From Psychrobacillus sp. NEAU-3TGS (GTDB lineage Bacteria > Bacillota > Bacilli > Bacillales_A > Planococcaceae): a DNA stretch of 64,000 nt. Below the pieces are notes generated by a model. That model saw only the letters and a list, made by a program, of their open reading frames with translations, was not told where the DNA came from and did no database searches. This document shows positions 8,174 to 18,253 of this stretch, piece after piece; the stretch's first letter is position 1, and the number at the start of each line of letters is the position of its first letter. Made by a program: the position numbers and the translations under genes. The stretch covers positions 35,679 through 99,678 of the forward strand of contig NZ_JAPNOZ010000007.1 of the NCBI RefSeq assembly GCF_029955155.1, in the 5' to 3' direction.

Positions 8174-9670
8174 TTATTTATTTTTCATAGTTTCTTCTTT
8201 CATATAGTCGTTTAGCTTTTCTATATCTTCATGAAAGATACGATCTTCCGTGATTGATGGGGTTATTTCTCTTATATCCTCCCATTTCCTGAAGAGGGAA
8301 GGGGACATTAAGGTAACTCCACGATATTCTACACCTTGTGCTGCGCATAAAGCCTCAATCGCTAGGACTCTACGTGCGTTTTGAATAATGAGTGAGGCGT
8401 GTCTTGCACCGATTGTCCCCATACTGACGTGGTCTTCTTGATTTGCAGACGAAGGGATAGAGTCAACAGAGGCCGGATGGGCAAGTGTTTTGTTTTCCGA
8501 CACTAAGCTTGCGGCAGCATATTGTAAAATCATAGCACCTGATTGAAGCCCAGGTTGCGCGCTTAAAAAAGGTGGAAGTCCTTCGTTCAATTGAGGATTA
8601 ACGAGTCTTTCTATTCTTCTTTCGGAAACGTTCGCAAGCTCTGCAATTCCTATTTTTAAGAAGTCCATTGCAAAGGCAATCGATTGCCCGTGAAAGTTTC
8701 CACCTGAAATAACGGCTTCGCCATTCTCTACTATTAACGGATTATCCGTTGCGGCATTCATCTCAATCTCTAGTTTTTCTTTTACGTACTCTAATACTTG
8801 CCAACTAGCTCCATGGATTTGAGGGATACAACGTAAAGAATAAGCATCCTGTACACGTTTCTCTCCTTGTTTAGTCACAAGTTGGCTTCCTTCAAGCCAT
8901 TTTAGCATACGTTGTGCAACTTCCACTTGCTCCGAGTAGCCACGCGCTTCATGAATTGCGGGGTGGAACGCGTCGGTTATACCATGCAAAGCTTCCATTG
9001 ACATAGCGGCAATCCACTCACTTTGATAGGCAAGTGTTTCCGATTCTAACCAATTTACAACGCCTTGTGCTGTCATCGCTTGGGTTCCGTTTATAAGTGC
9101 GAGACCTTCTTTAGCTTCGAGTATAATTGGTTGTAGATTGTGATTAGCCCATATTTCATTAGAGGGGATATGTTTCTCACCATCCCATACAAAGCCTTCC
9201 CCAATAAGGACTAGGGCTAAATGAGAGAGGGGAGCCAAATCCCCGGATGCACCTAGTGAACCTTGTTGTGGAATTACTGGGTGAATTCTGTGATTTACCA
9301 TATATGCGAGCCGCTCAAGTACTTCCAGACGAATACCCGAAAATCCTTTTAACAATGCATTCAATCTTAATATAATCATGGCACGTGATACTATTTCATC
9401 AAAAGGCTGACCTATCCCACAGGCATGTGAGCGAATGAGATGAAGTTGAAGTGCACGAACGTTCCCTTCATCAATGCTTACATCACTGAATTTTCCGAAG
9501 CCTGTGTTGATGCCATATACAGTTCGCCGTTCTTTTACTATTTTTTCTACCGCTTTTCTACTTTTAACAACCGCTTCTATAGCATTTTTTTCAAGCTTAA
9601 CTTGTTTATTCTGATATAAAAGGGCACGCATATTTTCCAGCGTCAGTCCATTTCCTTTTAAACTAATCAT
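8174..9670 (-). CDS. hutH: histidine ammonia-lyase
   Basis: This 498-residue lyase deaminates L-histidine to trans-urocanate, the first step of histidine catabolism. The autocatalytic MIO cofactor triad Ala-Ser-Gly is at residues 141-143, within [19 protein letters not shown]. The upstream [10 protein letters not shown] motif supplies the conserved catalytic Tyr (about 52). Length matches the family (about 500). It is the last gene of hutU-hutI-hutH, 35 nt after hutI, and is followed by a strong terminator. In B. subtilis hutH is first in the operon, so the order differs. Confidence 0.97.
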   Translation of the reverse strand: MISLKGNGLTLENMRALLYQNKQVKLEKNAIEAVVKSRKAVEKIVKERRTVYGINTGFGKFSDVSIDEGNVRALQLHLIRSHACGIGQPFDEIVSRAMIILRLNALLKGFSGIRLEVLERLAYMVNHRIHPVIPQQGSLGASGDLAPLSHLALVLIGEGFVWDGEKHIPSNEIWANHNLQPIILEAKEGLALINGTQAMTAQGVVNWLESETLAYQSEWIAAMSMEALHGITDAFHPAIHEARGYSEQVEVAQRMLKWLEGSQLVTKQGEKRVQDAYSLRCIPQIHGASWQVLEYVKEKLEIEMNAATDNPLIVENGEAVISGGNFHGQSIAFAMDFLKIGIAELANVSERRIERLVNPQLNEGLPPFLSAQPGLQSGAMILQYAAASLVSENKTLAHPASVDSIPSSANQEDHVSMGTIGARHASLIIQNARRVLAIEALCAAQGVEYRGVTLMSPSLFRKWEDIREITPSITEDRIFHEDIEKLNDYMKEETMKNK

Positions 9671-9705
9671 TCCTATTCACGTTCTTTCTTCGTAAAGTTT
9701 CTGTT

Positions 9706-10965
9706 TTAACGAACGACCTTCAGCCCTTTTTTCCACACTGTTTTTACGTGATTCACACCAAACAAATATTGTAGTTGCTGATAACTTTGGACGTTCCAAA
9801 GAACGACGTCTGCTTGTTTTCCAACTTCTAAAGAACCAACCTTATCTTCCATTTGAATTGCACAAGCTGCATTATAAGTAGCGGCACATAAACTTTCTGC
9901 AGGTGTGAGTCTCATCGAGATGCAAGCTAAATTCATTACTAGTGGCATAGAAGTAGTGGGGGAGGAGCCGGGGTTGCAGTCTGTAGAAATTGCAACAGGC
10001 ACCCCTGCATCAATCATTCTTCTACCTTTTGCAGCTGTTTCTCTTAAATACAGAGCCGTAGCTGGCAGTAAACAAGCAATAACTCCTTTCTCAGCCATTG
10101 CTTGAATACCTTCCTCTGTTGTTTTCAATAAATGCTCTGCAGAAATTGCTCCTACTTTTGCTGCAAGCTCAGCTCCTTGGTATGGTTCAATTTCATCTGC
10201 ATGTATTTTCGGGATAAGACCGTGCGATTTACCGGCTTCTAAAATACGCTCGGTTTGTTCTGGTGTAAAAACTCCAACTTCACAAAAAACATCATTAAAC
10301 TTTGCTAGTTTATCTTTAGCAACCAAGGGCAGCATTTCATTAATAATGAGATCTACATAATCCTCTTCACGGTCTTTAAATGCTACGGGAACGGCATGTG
10401 CACCCATAAATGTGGGGACAATATCTATTGGATGCTCCTCTTGCAATCGTTTCATTACACGAAGTTGTTTTAGTTCCGTTTCTAAATCTAATCCATATCC
10501 ACTTTTTCCTTCAATAGTAGTTACTCCATGCGCCAAGAAAGAATCTAGTCTTTTGGAAGTTTGAATGACAAGTTCGTTCTCTGTTGCCTCGCGGGTCATT
10601 CGTGTCGTAGCATGAATCCCACCACCAGCACTCATAATATCCATATACGTAGCGCCTTCCAGACGCATCTCGAATTCCCGTTCCCTACTGCCTCCAAACG
10701 CAATATGGGTATGAGGGTCTACTAGACCAGGAGTTACGAGATGGCCGGTTGCATCTATGATCTCTACATCCGCTTCACTTTTCGTATAGAAAAGTTCCAA
10801 TTCTTCCGTAGTACCAACTGCTTGAATTAGTCCGTCCTTAAGCCATATACTTCCATTTTCAATAATTGCTAAATCGCTCATTGCACCTTTTACACGGGGG
10901 CCTTCTGATTTACTTGCTAAAGTGACCAACTGCGATGCGTGCTTGATCCAAACTGCTTTTCTCAT
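9706..10965 (-). CDS. hutI: imidazolonepropionase
   Basis: This 419-residue amidohydrolase opens 4-imidazolone-5-propanoate to N-formimidoyl-L-glutamate, the third step of histidine breakdown. Metal-binding motifs are the HxH in VDPHTHIAFGG (residues 85 and 87), IHADEIEP (about 255) and STDCNPGSSPT (about 325). It starts 5 nt after hutU, consistent with co-transcription. Confidence 0.96.
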   Translation of the reverse strand: MRKAVWIKHASQLVTLASKSEGPRVKGAMSDLAIIENGSIWLKDGLIQAVGTTEELELFYTKSEADVEIIDATGHLVTPGLVDPHTHIAFGGSREREFEMRLEGATYMDIMSAGGGIHATTRMTREATENELVIQTSKRLDSFLAHGVTTIEGKSGYGLDLETELKQLRVMKRLQEEHPIDIVPTFMGAHAVPVAFKDREEDYVDLIINEMLPLVAKDKLAKFNDVFCEVGVFTPEQTERILEAGKSHGLIPKIHADEIEPYQGAELAAKVGAISAEHLLKTTEEGIQAMAEKGVIACLLPATALYLRETAAKGRRMIDAGVPVAISTDCNPGSSPTTSMPLVMNLACISMRLTPAESLCAATYNAACAIQMEDKVGSLEVGKQADVVLWNVQSYQQLQYLFGVNHVKTVWKKGLKVVR

Positions 10966-10970
10966 TGTAA

Positions 10971-12638
10971 TTAGTCCTCCTGCTTCATCATCGGTATGTG
11001 AACCCCTTTGTCACGTGCAGTTTTTTCAGCTAGCTCATAACCAGCGTCAAAATGACGAACAATACCCATGCCAGGGTCTGACGTTAGTACTCGTTCTAGT
11101 CTTACTTCAGCGGCTTTCGTACCGTCAGCGACAATGACCATACCTGCATGGATGGAATATCCCATACCAACTCCTCCTCCATGGTGAAGAGATACCCATG
11201 TTGCACCGCCAACTGCATTTATCATGGCATTAAGTATTGGCCAGTCTGCTACTGCGTCCGAACCATCTTTCATCGCTTCTGTTTCCCGATTAGGGGAAGC
11301 GACGGAACCTGAATCGAGATGATCTCTACCAATGACAATAGGCGCTTTTAATTCACCAGAGGCGACCATATCGTTTATAATTTTTCCGAAGCGGGCGCGT
11401 TCTCCATAGCCTAGCCAGCAAATACGGGAAGGAAGACCTTGAAATTGAATTTTTTCTCGGGCCATTTTGATCCAGTTACATAAATGATTGTTATAGCTAA
11501 ACTCCCGTAAAATCACTTCGTCTGTTTTATAAATGTCTTCAGGATCACCAGACAATGCCACCCAACGGAAGGGACCTTTTCCTTCACAAAACTGGGGACG
11601 AATATATGCTGGAACGAACCCTGGGAAGTCAAATGCCCGTTCAAAGCCAGCATCTTTTGCTACTTGACGAATATTATTTCCGTAGTCAAATGTCACGGCA
11701 CCCTGATCCATCATGTCGACCATTGCACGCACATGCTTTTCCATTGATGCTTTAGCTAGTTTTACATATCCTTCTGGATCATCAACTCTCTTTTTCATAG
11801 CATCTTCTAGACTCATTTGGGAAGGGATATATCCATTTAAAGGATCATGGGCAGATGTTTGATCTGTTAATATATCCGGAATAAAGCCACGAGTTATCAT
11901 TTCAGGTAAAATATCGGCTGCATTTCCTATAAGGCCAATCGATAGGGCTTTCCCTTCCTGTTTTGCTTCTTTAGCCAAACGAATCGCTTCCTCTAGTGAA
12001 TCTGTTTTGGAATCCGTGTAACCCGTTTCGATTCTTCGATCAATACGTGATTCATCCACATCAATTCCGATGCAAACTCCACCATTCATCGTCACTGCGA
12101 GTGACTGAGCTCCCCCCATGCCACCAAGACCCGCTGTAAGTGTTATAGTATTTTTTAAAGTTCCGCCAAAATGTTGTTTTGCAAGCTCTGCAAATGTTTC
12201 ATACGTACCTTGAACAATCCCTTGAGAGCCAATGTATATCCAACTCCCAGCAGTCATTTGTCCGTACATCATGAGTCCTTTTTTATCGAGCTCATGGAAA
12301 TGTTCCCATGTTGCAAATGCTGGAACTAAGTTAGAGTTTGCTATAAGAACTCGAGGAGCATCTGCATGAGATTTAAATACCGCAACTGGTTTCCCGGATT
12401 GGACAAGCAATGTTTCGTCATTTTCTAATTCCTTTAAAGAGCGGATAATTCCATCAAAAGCATCCCAGTTCCGTGCTGCTTTTCCGATACCGCCATATAC
12501 AACTAGATCATCTGGATGTTCTGCGACTTCTGCATCCAAATTGTTCATCAGCATGCGAAGAGCAGCTTCTTGAAGCCAGCCTTTAGTATTTAATGTTGTT
12601 CCTCTGTATCTGATTACTTTTTCACTTGCTTTACTCAT
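10971..12638 (-). CDS. hutU: urocanate hydratase
   Basis: This 555-residue NAD-dependent enzyme hydrates urocanate to 4-imidazolone-5-propanoate. The glycine-rich NAD segment [11 protein letters not shown] (about 170) and the C-terminal [16 protein letters not shown] block (about 450) are typical, as is the length. It leads the operon, with AGGAGGAC before the ATG. No hutP, hutG or histidine permease gene lies in the window, so the formiminoglutamate step must be encoded elsewhere. Confidence 0.97.
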   Translation of the reverse strand: MSKASEKVIRYRGTTLNTKGWLQEAALRMLMNNLDAEVAEHPDDLVVYGGIGKAARNWDAFDGIIRSLKELENDETLLVQSGKPVAVFKSHADAPRVLIANSNLVPAFATWEHFHELDKKGLMMYGQMTAGSWIYIGSQGIVQGTYETFAELAKQHFGGTLKNTITLTAGLGGMGGAQSLAVTMNGGVCIGIDVDESRIDRRIETGYTDSKTDSLEEAIRLAKEAKQEGKALSIGLIGNAADILPEMITRGFIPDILTDQTSAHDPLNGYIPSQMSLEDAMKKRVDDPEGYVKLAKASMEKHVRAMVDMMDQGAVTFDYGNNIRQVAKDAGFERAFDFPGFVPAYIRPQFCEGKGPFRWVALSGDPEDIYKTDEVILREFSYNNHLCNWIKMAREKIQFQGLPSRICWLGYGERARFGKIINDMVASGELKAPIVIGRDHLDSGSVASPNRETEAMKDGSDAVADWPILNAMINAVGGATWVSLHHGGGVGMGYSIHAGMVIVADGTKAAEVRLERVLTSDPGMGIVRHFDAGYELAEKTARDKGVHIPMMKQED

Positions 12639-12660
12639 ATGAAAGTCCTCCTTCTATTTT

Positions 12661-12950
12661 TATCCCGCATTAACGGGCAGTGAGACTCCCGCTTCAAGAT
12701 GTTAGAAAAGTGAAAAGATAAGTGGGAGATCAACTGCCTGTAAAAGTCTGATGAAATGATCCCAGACTAAGTACGCAACATCGTGTTGCTCCTGCGCAAA
12801 GCTCGTCGCAAAATAAAAGAGCGTTTGCAACGTCTGTGTGACCCACATCGTGTGGGACACAACTAACAATCAGTGGGATGACGGGGACTAAAAGCGCGAC
12901 GTCCATGTCGCAACGTCCCCACTAGCACGTCCTGTGCGTCGAAAAATCCC
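12661..12950. repeat. array of short hairpins upstream of hutU (structured RNA or element remnant)
   Basis: This roughly 290-nt gene-free segment consists of successive inverted repeats. First comes a long imperfect stem joining ACGGGCAGT...CTCCCGCTT with AAGTGGGAG...AACTGCCTGT. It is followed by AGTCTG/CAGACT, GCAACATCGTGTTGC, CCCACATCGTGTGGG, GCGACGTCCATGTCGC and GCACGTCCTGTGC. It is richer in GC than its surroundings. It may be a non-coding RNA, a remnant of an IS200/IS605-like element, or a Bacillales intergenic repeat. I could not decide between these. Confidence 0.5.
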
Positions 12951-13145
12951 CTCTGATGGAAGTTTCACTTTATATCTATTCTATCTGAATCTTTCGGTAA
13001 TTTAAGTGTTTTTGAGAAAAAAGTAAAAATTTCTCATCTGCTAATAGACTGTTTTATTAGCTTGGTAAAATAAAATTTTCTGACTTTTTGTAACTCTTCA
13101 TATAACAAACCGTCTGTTTATATATAGACAAGGGGGTAGGTAAAC

Positions 13146-14030
13146 ATGAAAAAAGGGGTCTTCTATTTTCTTTTATTCGTACTTTTGGGTTTCCTTGTAG
13201 CTTGTAGTGCAGCTGAAGAAAGTAAGAGTGTTTCAGAAATGGATAGTGCAAATGATTCTGCCGCATATGTAGAGAAAGAGGAAAGTTTGGCGGTGGAAGG
13301 AGAAGAAAAAAGTGCGGAAGAACCCATTGAGGCAAATGAGCAGCGTATGATTATTCATAATGCTATTATTCGAACGAATGTAAAAGAACTTGTAAAAGCG
13401 CAAAGTAATATCGAGCAGAAGGTGAAGGAGTACGGAGGCTATATCGTTGAGTCCAATGTATATAAAGAAGATGACCAGACGAGTAATGGTCATATGGTAG
13501 TCCGAATACCAGAAATGCATTTCGAAACTTTTTTATCCGATGCAGAAGGGGAAGCGTCAAAGGTATTAGAGCGTAACGTTACTGGTCAGGATGTTACAGA
13601 GCAATATGTGGATTTAACTTCCCGTCTAAAATCTAAAAGAGTAGTCGAAGAACGTTTGCTCACGTTTATGGAAGGAGCAGAGAAAACGGAGGATTTATTG
13701 AAAATTTCTTCCGATTTAGCAAAAGTCCAGGAAGAAATAGAAGTGATAGTCGGTAAGATGAAATATCTGGAGAACCAGTCTTCCTTTTCGACAATTGAAC
13801 TAACAATGATTGAAAATCGGGTTATTGTTCCCGGAATTGAAAATAATGATTTAAATACTTGGGAAAAGACGAAGAGTCAGTTTGTCACTAGTACAAACGC
13901 AATACTTGCTGGTGCTTCTGCTATTGTAGTATTTTTCATTGGAAATTTACCGGTCTTTCTAATATTAAGTGTAATTGCGTTTGCCGTGTATTGGATGATC
14001 AAAAGAAGAAGATTGGTTCAGAAACAGTAA
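13146..14030 (+). CDS. DUF4349 domain lipoprotein
   Basis: This 294-residue protein starts with a lipoprotein signal ending LVAC (Cys 20) and an acidic linker. A DUF4349 domain follows (about 75-255): an antiparallel region, a helical segment with TSRLKSKRVVEERLL, then another strand. A C-terminal transmembrane helix (about 258-285) ends in a basic tail (MIKRRRL). DUF4349 proteins are extracytoplasmic membrane proteins of unknown function. It is monocistronic with a strong RBS (AAGGGGGTAGG). Confidence 0.85.
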   Translation: MKKGVFYFLLFVLLGFLVACSAAEESKSVSEMDSANDSAAYVEKEESLAVEGEEKSAEEPIEANEQRMIIHNAIIRTNVKELVKAQSNIEQKVKEYGGYIVESNVYKEDDQTSNGHMVVRIPEMHFETFLSDAEGEASKVLERNVTGQDVTEQYVDLTSRLKSKRVVEERLLTFMEGAEKTEDLLKISSDLAKVQEEIEVIVGKMKYLENQSSFSTIELTMIENRVIVPGIENNDLNTWEKTKSQFVTSTNAILAGASAIVVFFIGNLPVFLILSVIAFAVYWMIKRRRLVQKQ

Positions 14031-14039
14031 ATTAATTGA

Positions 14040-14070
14040 AAAAGCCAACTTCCATGGAAGTTGGCTTTTA
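14040..14070. terminator. bidirectional terminator
   Basis: A near-perfect inverted repeat, AAAGCCAACTTCC then GGAAGTTGGCTTT, ends in T on one side and begins with A on the other. It serves the convergent genes at 13146 and 14088. Confidence 0.85.
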
Positions 14071-14087
14071 TGATAGAAAACTTTGTA

Positions 14088-14804
14088 TCACGCCAAATCA
14101 TTTTGAGGAGATTTCCATTTCCGAAAGATTAACCAGACAAGAACAAAAATGCTAAAAGCGACTATTTCTAAAGAAATGATATACCAAGGATATGGTCCCA
14201 AGAAATCTAGTAAACTCCCATTAATCGGTTTTTCTCTTAAAAACATATAGTTACCTTGGATAAGGATATTCAGTATAAAAATGAAAGGAAAGATGATATT
14301 TAATACAAGCATAGTTTGTATAATCCCTATAAAAGTAGGTCTATAGCCTTTTACCCATAGAATATAAAAGGCGGTCAATATAATTCCGATATGCACATAA
14401 AAGAAATGTATAAATTTAAAGTCAGGGAAATGCACAATGATAGAAGGGGTTAGCACAGCTTGAAGCGCACCTCCCATGCCAGCAAAAAAGATAAAGTCAT
14501 ATAGTCGCTTGCTTCCAGTCCATAAGAGGAAACATGAGCAAAAAAGACTTAAACTACATAGATGAAATGGTAATGATTCACTGAAAGTCCATATCCCATC
14601 TCGAATTAAGATAAGATGGTAGGAAATTTCCATTACCAGTAAGGAAAGTGCGTAGAAACGTTCAAAGAGAAGTGTGTGGTTAAATGGATGAGCTAATACA
14701 TTTCTTAACATATATAAAAGTGATACACAGATGAATAACACTGCAATTGCGATTAAATGTTCGAGCGAAAACAAGAAGAATGTAGTTATCGTATTTTCCT
14801 TCAC
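14088..14804 (-). CDS. TIGR02206 family (YwaF-like) membrane protein
   Basis: This 238-residue integral membrane protein has about seven hydrophobic segments and a conserved central region with HLCSLSLF and FFYVHIGI. It matches the TIGR02206/YwaF family of Bacillales membrane proteins with unknown function. A signal-free, cytoplasmic N-terminus is likely. Confidence 0.75.
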   Translation of the reverse strand: MKENTITTFFLFSLEHLIAIAVLFICVSLLYMLRNVLAHPFNHTLLFERFYALSLLVMEISYHLILIRDGIWTFSESLPFHLCSLSLFCSCFLLWTGSKRLYDFIFFAGMGGALQAVLTPSIIVHFPDFKFIHFFYVHIGIILTAFYILWVKGYRPTFIGIIQTMLVLNIIFPFIFILNILIQGNYMFLREKPINGSLLDFLGPYPWYIISLEIVAFSIFVLVWLIFRKWKSPQNDLA

Positions 14805-14832
14805 ATGCTATCCCTCATTTCGTCTTTCGATC

Positions 14833-15168
14833 TTATTGGTGAATATACACATTGGTACTCGTTGGAACCATAGAGGAAAGTTCTAATACGTCTTTGTTAT
14901 GCATCCGAATACAGCCATGCGACACTTTTTTTCCGATAGATGACGGGTCATTAGTTCCGTGTATACCGTAATGTGGTTTGGATAAACCCATCCATAATGC
15001 ACCAAAAGGTCCTCCGGGATCCACTTCCTTGTTAATGATAATGTAATTTCCTGTTGGAGTAGGCGTCAATATTTTCCCAACCGCAATTGGGTATGTCTTT
15101 AATAATACACTAGCATTGTACAGCTTTAATTGCCGCTTTTTAACGGAAACATCAATCCATAGGGTCAT
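14833..15168 (-). CDS. L,D-transpeptidase (YkuD domain)
   Basis: This 111-residue catalytic domain carries the YkuD signature: His 70 in HYGIHGT and the active-site block SHGCIRM with Cys 87. It cross-links or modifies peptidoglycan through meso-diaminopimelate. The ATG at 15168 is chosen because GGAGATG precedes it. The longer open frame to 15306 has no RBS and is poorly conserved. There is no signal peptide or LysM, so export or action on forespore cortex is unclear. It is a minimal, stand-alone version of the domain. Confidence 0.85.
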   Translation of the reverse strand: MTLWIDVSVKKRQLKLYNASVLLKTYPIAVGKILTPTPTGNYIIINKEVDPGGPFGALWMGLSKPHYGIHGTNDPSSIGKKVSHGCIRMHNKDVLELSSMVPTSTNVYIHQ

Positions 15169-15352
15169 AAAATCATCTCCTAATAAGTCTAGTTTTATCA
15201 TATGGGGGAGATGAAGGATAAGTGTACATGACAAGAATTTGACGAGCTTAAGGAGACTTGTCCTACACCTATAGGAAAAAGTTTTAAAGTTAAATGTATT
15301 GGACAATCATTCACCTCCATATACTTTATCAATCAACTAAAGGAGTGAATGA

Positions 15353-15415
15353 ATGGCAAATCAGAAATGTAAAAAGTGCAATAAAACAGGTGCTGGTACT
15401 TGTAAATGTAAGTAA
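15353..15415 (+). CDS. tiny cysteine-rich peptide (20 aa)
   Basis: A strong AAGGAGTGA box precedes an ATG that opens a 20-codon frame, MANQKCKKCNKTGAGTCKCK. The spacing C-x2-C-x8-C-x-C is typical of a single treble-clef or zinc-ribbon-like peptide. A terminator follows within about 60 nt. RBS, frame and terminator together make a real small gene plausible. I do not recognise a named family. Confidence 0.5.
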   Translation: MANQKCKKCNKTGAGTCKCK

Positions 15416-15475
15416 CGTGGATATATGATTCAATATCCAGATTATGTTTATTTCAATCTAAAAATTAATTCATTT

Positions 15476-15512
15476 AAAAAAGTCATTCTCTTAACGAGTG
15501 TGGCTTTTTTAC
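15476..15512 (+). terminator. terminator after the cysteine-rich peptide
   Basis: AAAAAAGTCATTCTC and GAGTGTGGCTTTTTT pair with several G-T pairs and end in a T run. Confidence 0.6.
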
Positions 15513-15514
15513 AT

Positions 15515-15780
15515 TAGTTAGGAAACTATGTAAGATTTAAGATTTAGACATGTGGATAACTATTTTAAATAGCATAAGGCATGGCATGTTATTATTTGGA
15601 TCGTGATATTGGGAAACTGTGCGGTAGTGAGTTGAATGAAGAGTCCACTGGGATTTAATAGCAATCTTTCCTATAATTTATACTGTACATAAAATGATTC
15701 TAAATAAGAAACTGCTTGACGGTTGTAAACAAATTAAATAGCTTTTTTGCATTTAATTATGGATTAGTCAGCAGGTTCTA
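15515..15780. repeat. AT-rich left flank of intergenic repeat copy A
   Basis: The block beginning GTTAGGAAACTAT and containing ATGTGGATAACT and GGCATGGCATG recurs before repeat copies at 46.6 kb and 63.8 kb, and in degenerate form at 33.96 kb. No gene is visible here. Confidence 0.55.
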
Positions 15781-15904
15781 TTGATTGAAGCGCAAGGCGG
15801 CGACACCTGCGAGATCAGCGGGACAGGTGAGACCCCGCAGGAGCGTGCGACGAGGAGGCTCACAGCCCGCCCCGCGGTAAGCGTCCGCCTGGAGCGGAAA
15901 TCAA
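15781..15904. repeat. GC-rich palindromic intergenic repeat, copy A
   Basis: The termini TTGATTGAAGCGCAAGGCGG and CCGCCTGGAGCGGAAATCAA are imperfect inverted repeats of each other. The interior is far richer in GC than the genome around it. Related copies are at 20960, 21267, 31293, 31654, 46753, 47092 and 63934. The remaining span to prkA (15905-16256) has no gene. Confidence 0.8.
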
Positions 15905-16256
15905 TTGCCTTTGCCGTATCTCTTTACGTCGCAGTTTCCCTATTAAGTGAGTTGTTACATTTATCGTTCCCATGAGTTAAATTGGGCCAGAGACATGCGC
16001 TTGCGCTTTTCTTATTCAAGAACCTTTTTTACAAAAGCACAATAAACTAATTCTACCTTGCAGAAGATTGGAAAGGGGACCTCTATAAACACCATTTGTT
16101 GTTTGAAGAGATTCGTTCATCTTTTTCAATCAGTCGAGGAACGTTGACTAGCCTGGATAGCTTATACAAAATCAGCTAATTCTTAAAAGTATTATGTATC
16201 ATAAACTTTATTCTTTCATACTATGTATAAAATAGAGCCCTGAATGGAGGGAATAG

Positions 16257-18152
16257 ATGGATATTTTAAGTAAGGTGAAGAGCTACCGCGAAGAAGAAAA
16301 TCAATTGAAGTGGGAAGGCACGTTCGAGGAATTTTTAGATATGTTGAAAGAAAGACCAGAAATTGCCCAAACTGCTCATTCACGTGTTTATAGCATGATT
16401 AAGAGCTCAGGTTTAACTGAAAGAAACGGGCAAAGAATGTATCACTTTTTCGGAAAAGAAATATTTGGGCTTGAAGCATCGCTGGAACGACTTGTGGAAG
16501 AATATTTTCATCCTGCTGCCAAGAGATTAGATGTGCGTAAACGAATTCTTTTACTTATGGGACCTGTTAGTGGAGGGAAATCCTCCATTGTTACATTGCT
16601 AAAGCGTGGTTTAGAGCAATATTCCAGAACGGATGAAGGCGCTGTCTATGCGATAAAAGGGTGTCCAATGCATGAGGATCCTCTGCATTTAATCCCGCAT
16701 CATTTGCGAGAAGATTTTGCAGAAGAATATGGGATCCGAATTGAAGGTAGCTTATCTCCGCTCAATACAATGCGATTGGAAAAGGAATATGAAGGGCGTA
16801 TCGAAAATGTTTTGATAGAACGAATCTTTTTCTCAGAAGATAAACGAGTTGGTATCGGAACTTTTACACCGTCAGATCCAAAGTCACAAGATATTGCAGA
16901 TTTGACTGGTAGTATCGATTTCTCGACGATTGCTGAATTCGGATCGGAATCTGATCCAAGGGCTTATCGTTTTGATGGGGAGCTAAATAAAGCAAACCGT
17001 GGAATCATGGAATTTCAAGAAATGTTGAAACTTGATGAAAAGTTTCTTTGGCATTTATTGTCTCTGACACAGGAAGGTAATTTTAAAGCTGGAAGATTCG
17101 CATTGATAAGTGCGGATGAATTGATCGTAGCACATACAAACGAGACGGAGTACCGTTCTTTTATTTCCAATAAAAAGAATGAGGCACTTCACTCTAGAAT
17201 TATCGTTATGCCGATTCCATATAATTTGAAAGTAAGCCAAGAAGAACGAATTTATGAAAAAATGATTAAAGAAAGTGACATGACTCACGTTCATATTGCT
17301 CCGCATGCACTACGAGCTGCCGCTATTTTTTCTATATTAACAAGGTTGGAAGTACCTAAAAAACAAGGCGTTGATATCGTCAAGAAGATGCGACTGTACG
17401 ACGGAGAAAGTGTAGAAGGGTTTAACGAAATTGATCTAGAGGAGCTTAAGAAAGAATCGTTAAACGAAGGTATGCACGGAATCGATCCACGTTACGTGAT
17501 CAATCGAATTTCCTCCGCGATCATTCGTAAAGAAATACCATCCATCAATGCATTAGATGTATTGCGTGCATTAAAAGAAGGTCTAGATCAGCATGCATCC
17601 ATTTCGCAAGAAGACCGTGAAAAATATATGAACTATATTGCAATCGCTCGAAAAGAGTACGATGAAATTGCGAAAAAAGAAGTGCAAAAAGCATTTGTCT
17701 ACTCATATGAAGAATCAGCTATCACATTGATGAATAATTATCTCGACAACGTAGAAGCATTTTGTAACAAAAACAAAATGAGAGATCCGTTAACGGGAGA
17801 AGAGATGAATCCAGATGAAAAATTAATGCGTTCGATAGAGGAACAAATCGGTATATCTGAAAATGCGAAAAAAGCATTTAGGGAAGAAATATTAATCCGA
17901 CTTTCTGCTTATGCAAGAAAAGGAAAACGTTTTGAATACAACTCGCATGAGCGTTTAAGAGAAGCAATTCAAAAGAAACTGTTTGCCGATTTAAAAGATG
18001 TCGTCAAAATTACGACGTCTTCTCAAACGCCAGATGAAACGCATTTGAAGAAAGTCAATGAGGTTATTGCAAGGCTAGTAGATGAACACGGATATAATAC
18101 TACGTCAGCAAATGAATTACTCCGTTACGTTGGAAGTCTACTCAATAGATAA
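16257..18152 (+). CDS. prkA: PrkA serine protein kinase / AAA-type sporulation protein
   Basis: This 631-residue protein is the Bacillus PrkA (YeaG-type) protein, with an N-terminal AAA ATPase region and C-terminal kinase-like part. Walker A is GPVSGGKSS (residues 102-110). Length agrees with the family. In B. subtilis PrkA acts in the mother cell during sporulation and has been described as a kinase and as an AAA protease. A GGAGGG box lies just before the ATG. It is followed by its own terminator, then yhbH and spoVR, as in the E. coli yeaG-yeaH-ycgB association. Confidence 0.95.
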   Translation: MDILSKVKSYREEENQLKWEGTFEEFLDMLKERPEIAQTAHSRVYSMIKSSGLTERNGQRMYHFFGKEIFGLEASLERLVEEYFHPAAKRLDVRKRILLLMGPVSGGKSSIVTLLKRGLEQYSRTDEGAVYAIKGCPMHEDPLHLIPHHLREDFAEEYGIRIEGSLSPLNTMRLEKEYEGRIENVLIERIFFSEDKRVGIGTFTPSDPKSQDIADLTGSIDFSTIAEFGSESDPRAYRFDGELNKANRGIMEFQEMLKLDEKFLWHLLSLTQEGNFKAGRFALISADELIVAHTNETEYRSFISNKKNEALHSRIIVMPIPYNLKVSQEERIYEKMIKESDMTHVHIAPHALRAAAIFSILTRLEVPKKQGVDIVKKMRLYDGESVEGFNEIDLEELKKESLNEGMHGIDPRYVINRISSAIIRKEIPSINALDVLRALKEGLDQHASISQEDREKYMNYIAIARKEYDEIAKKEVQKAFVYSYEESAITLMNNYLDNVEAFCNKNKMRDPLTGEEMNPDEKLMRSIEEQIGISENAKKAFREEILIRLSAYARKGKRFEYNSHERLREAIQKKLFADLKDVVKITTSSQTPDETHLKKVNEVIARLVDEHGYNTTSANELLRYVGSLLNR

Positions 18153-18155
18153 ATA

Positions 18156-18196
18156 TAAAAAACAAGACTGATGGTAGCTATTAGTCTTGTTTTTTT
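18156..18196 (+). terminator. terminator between prkA and yhbH
   Basis: AAAAAACAAGACT and AGTCTTGTTTTTTT arms surround a 13-nt loop. It should uncouple part of prkA transcription from yhbH, so prkA would be made in excess. Confidence 0.8.
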
Positions 18197-18253
18197 ATAC
18201 ACATTGGCAATAACTTTGGCTCTCTGGCATAAGATAAAAATAGGTAGGTGTTG

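Noticed and set aside
12661..12950. Possible CRISPR array
   Set aside because: The hairpins differ in sequence and length and there are no identical repeats or regular spacers.
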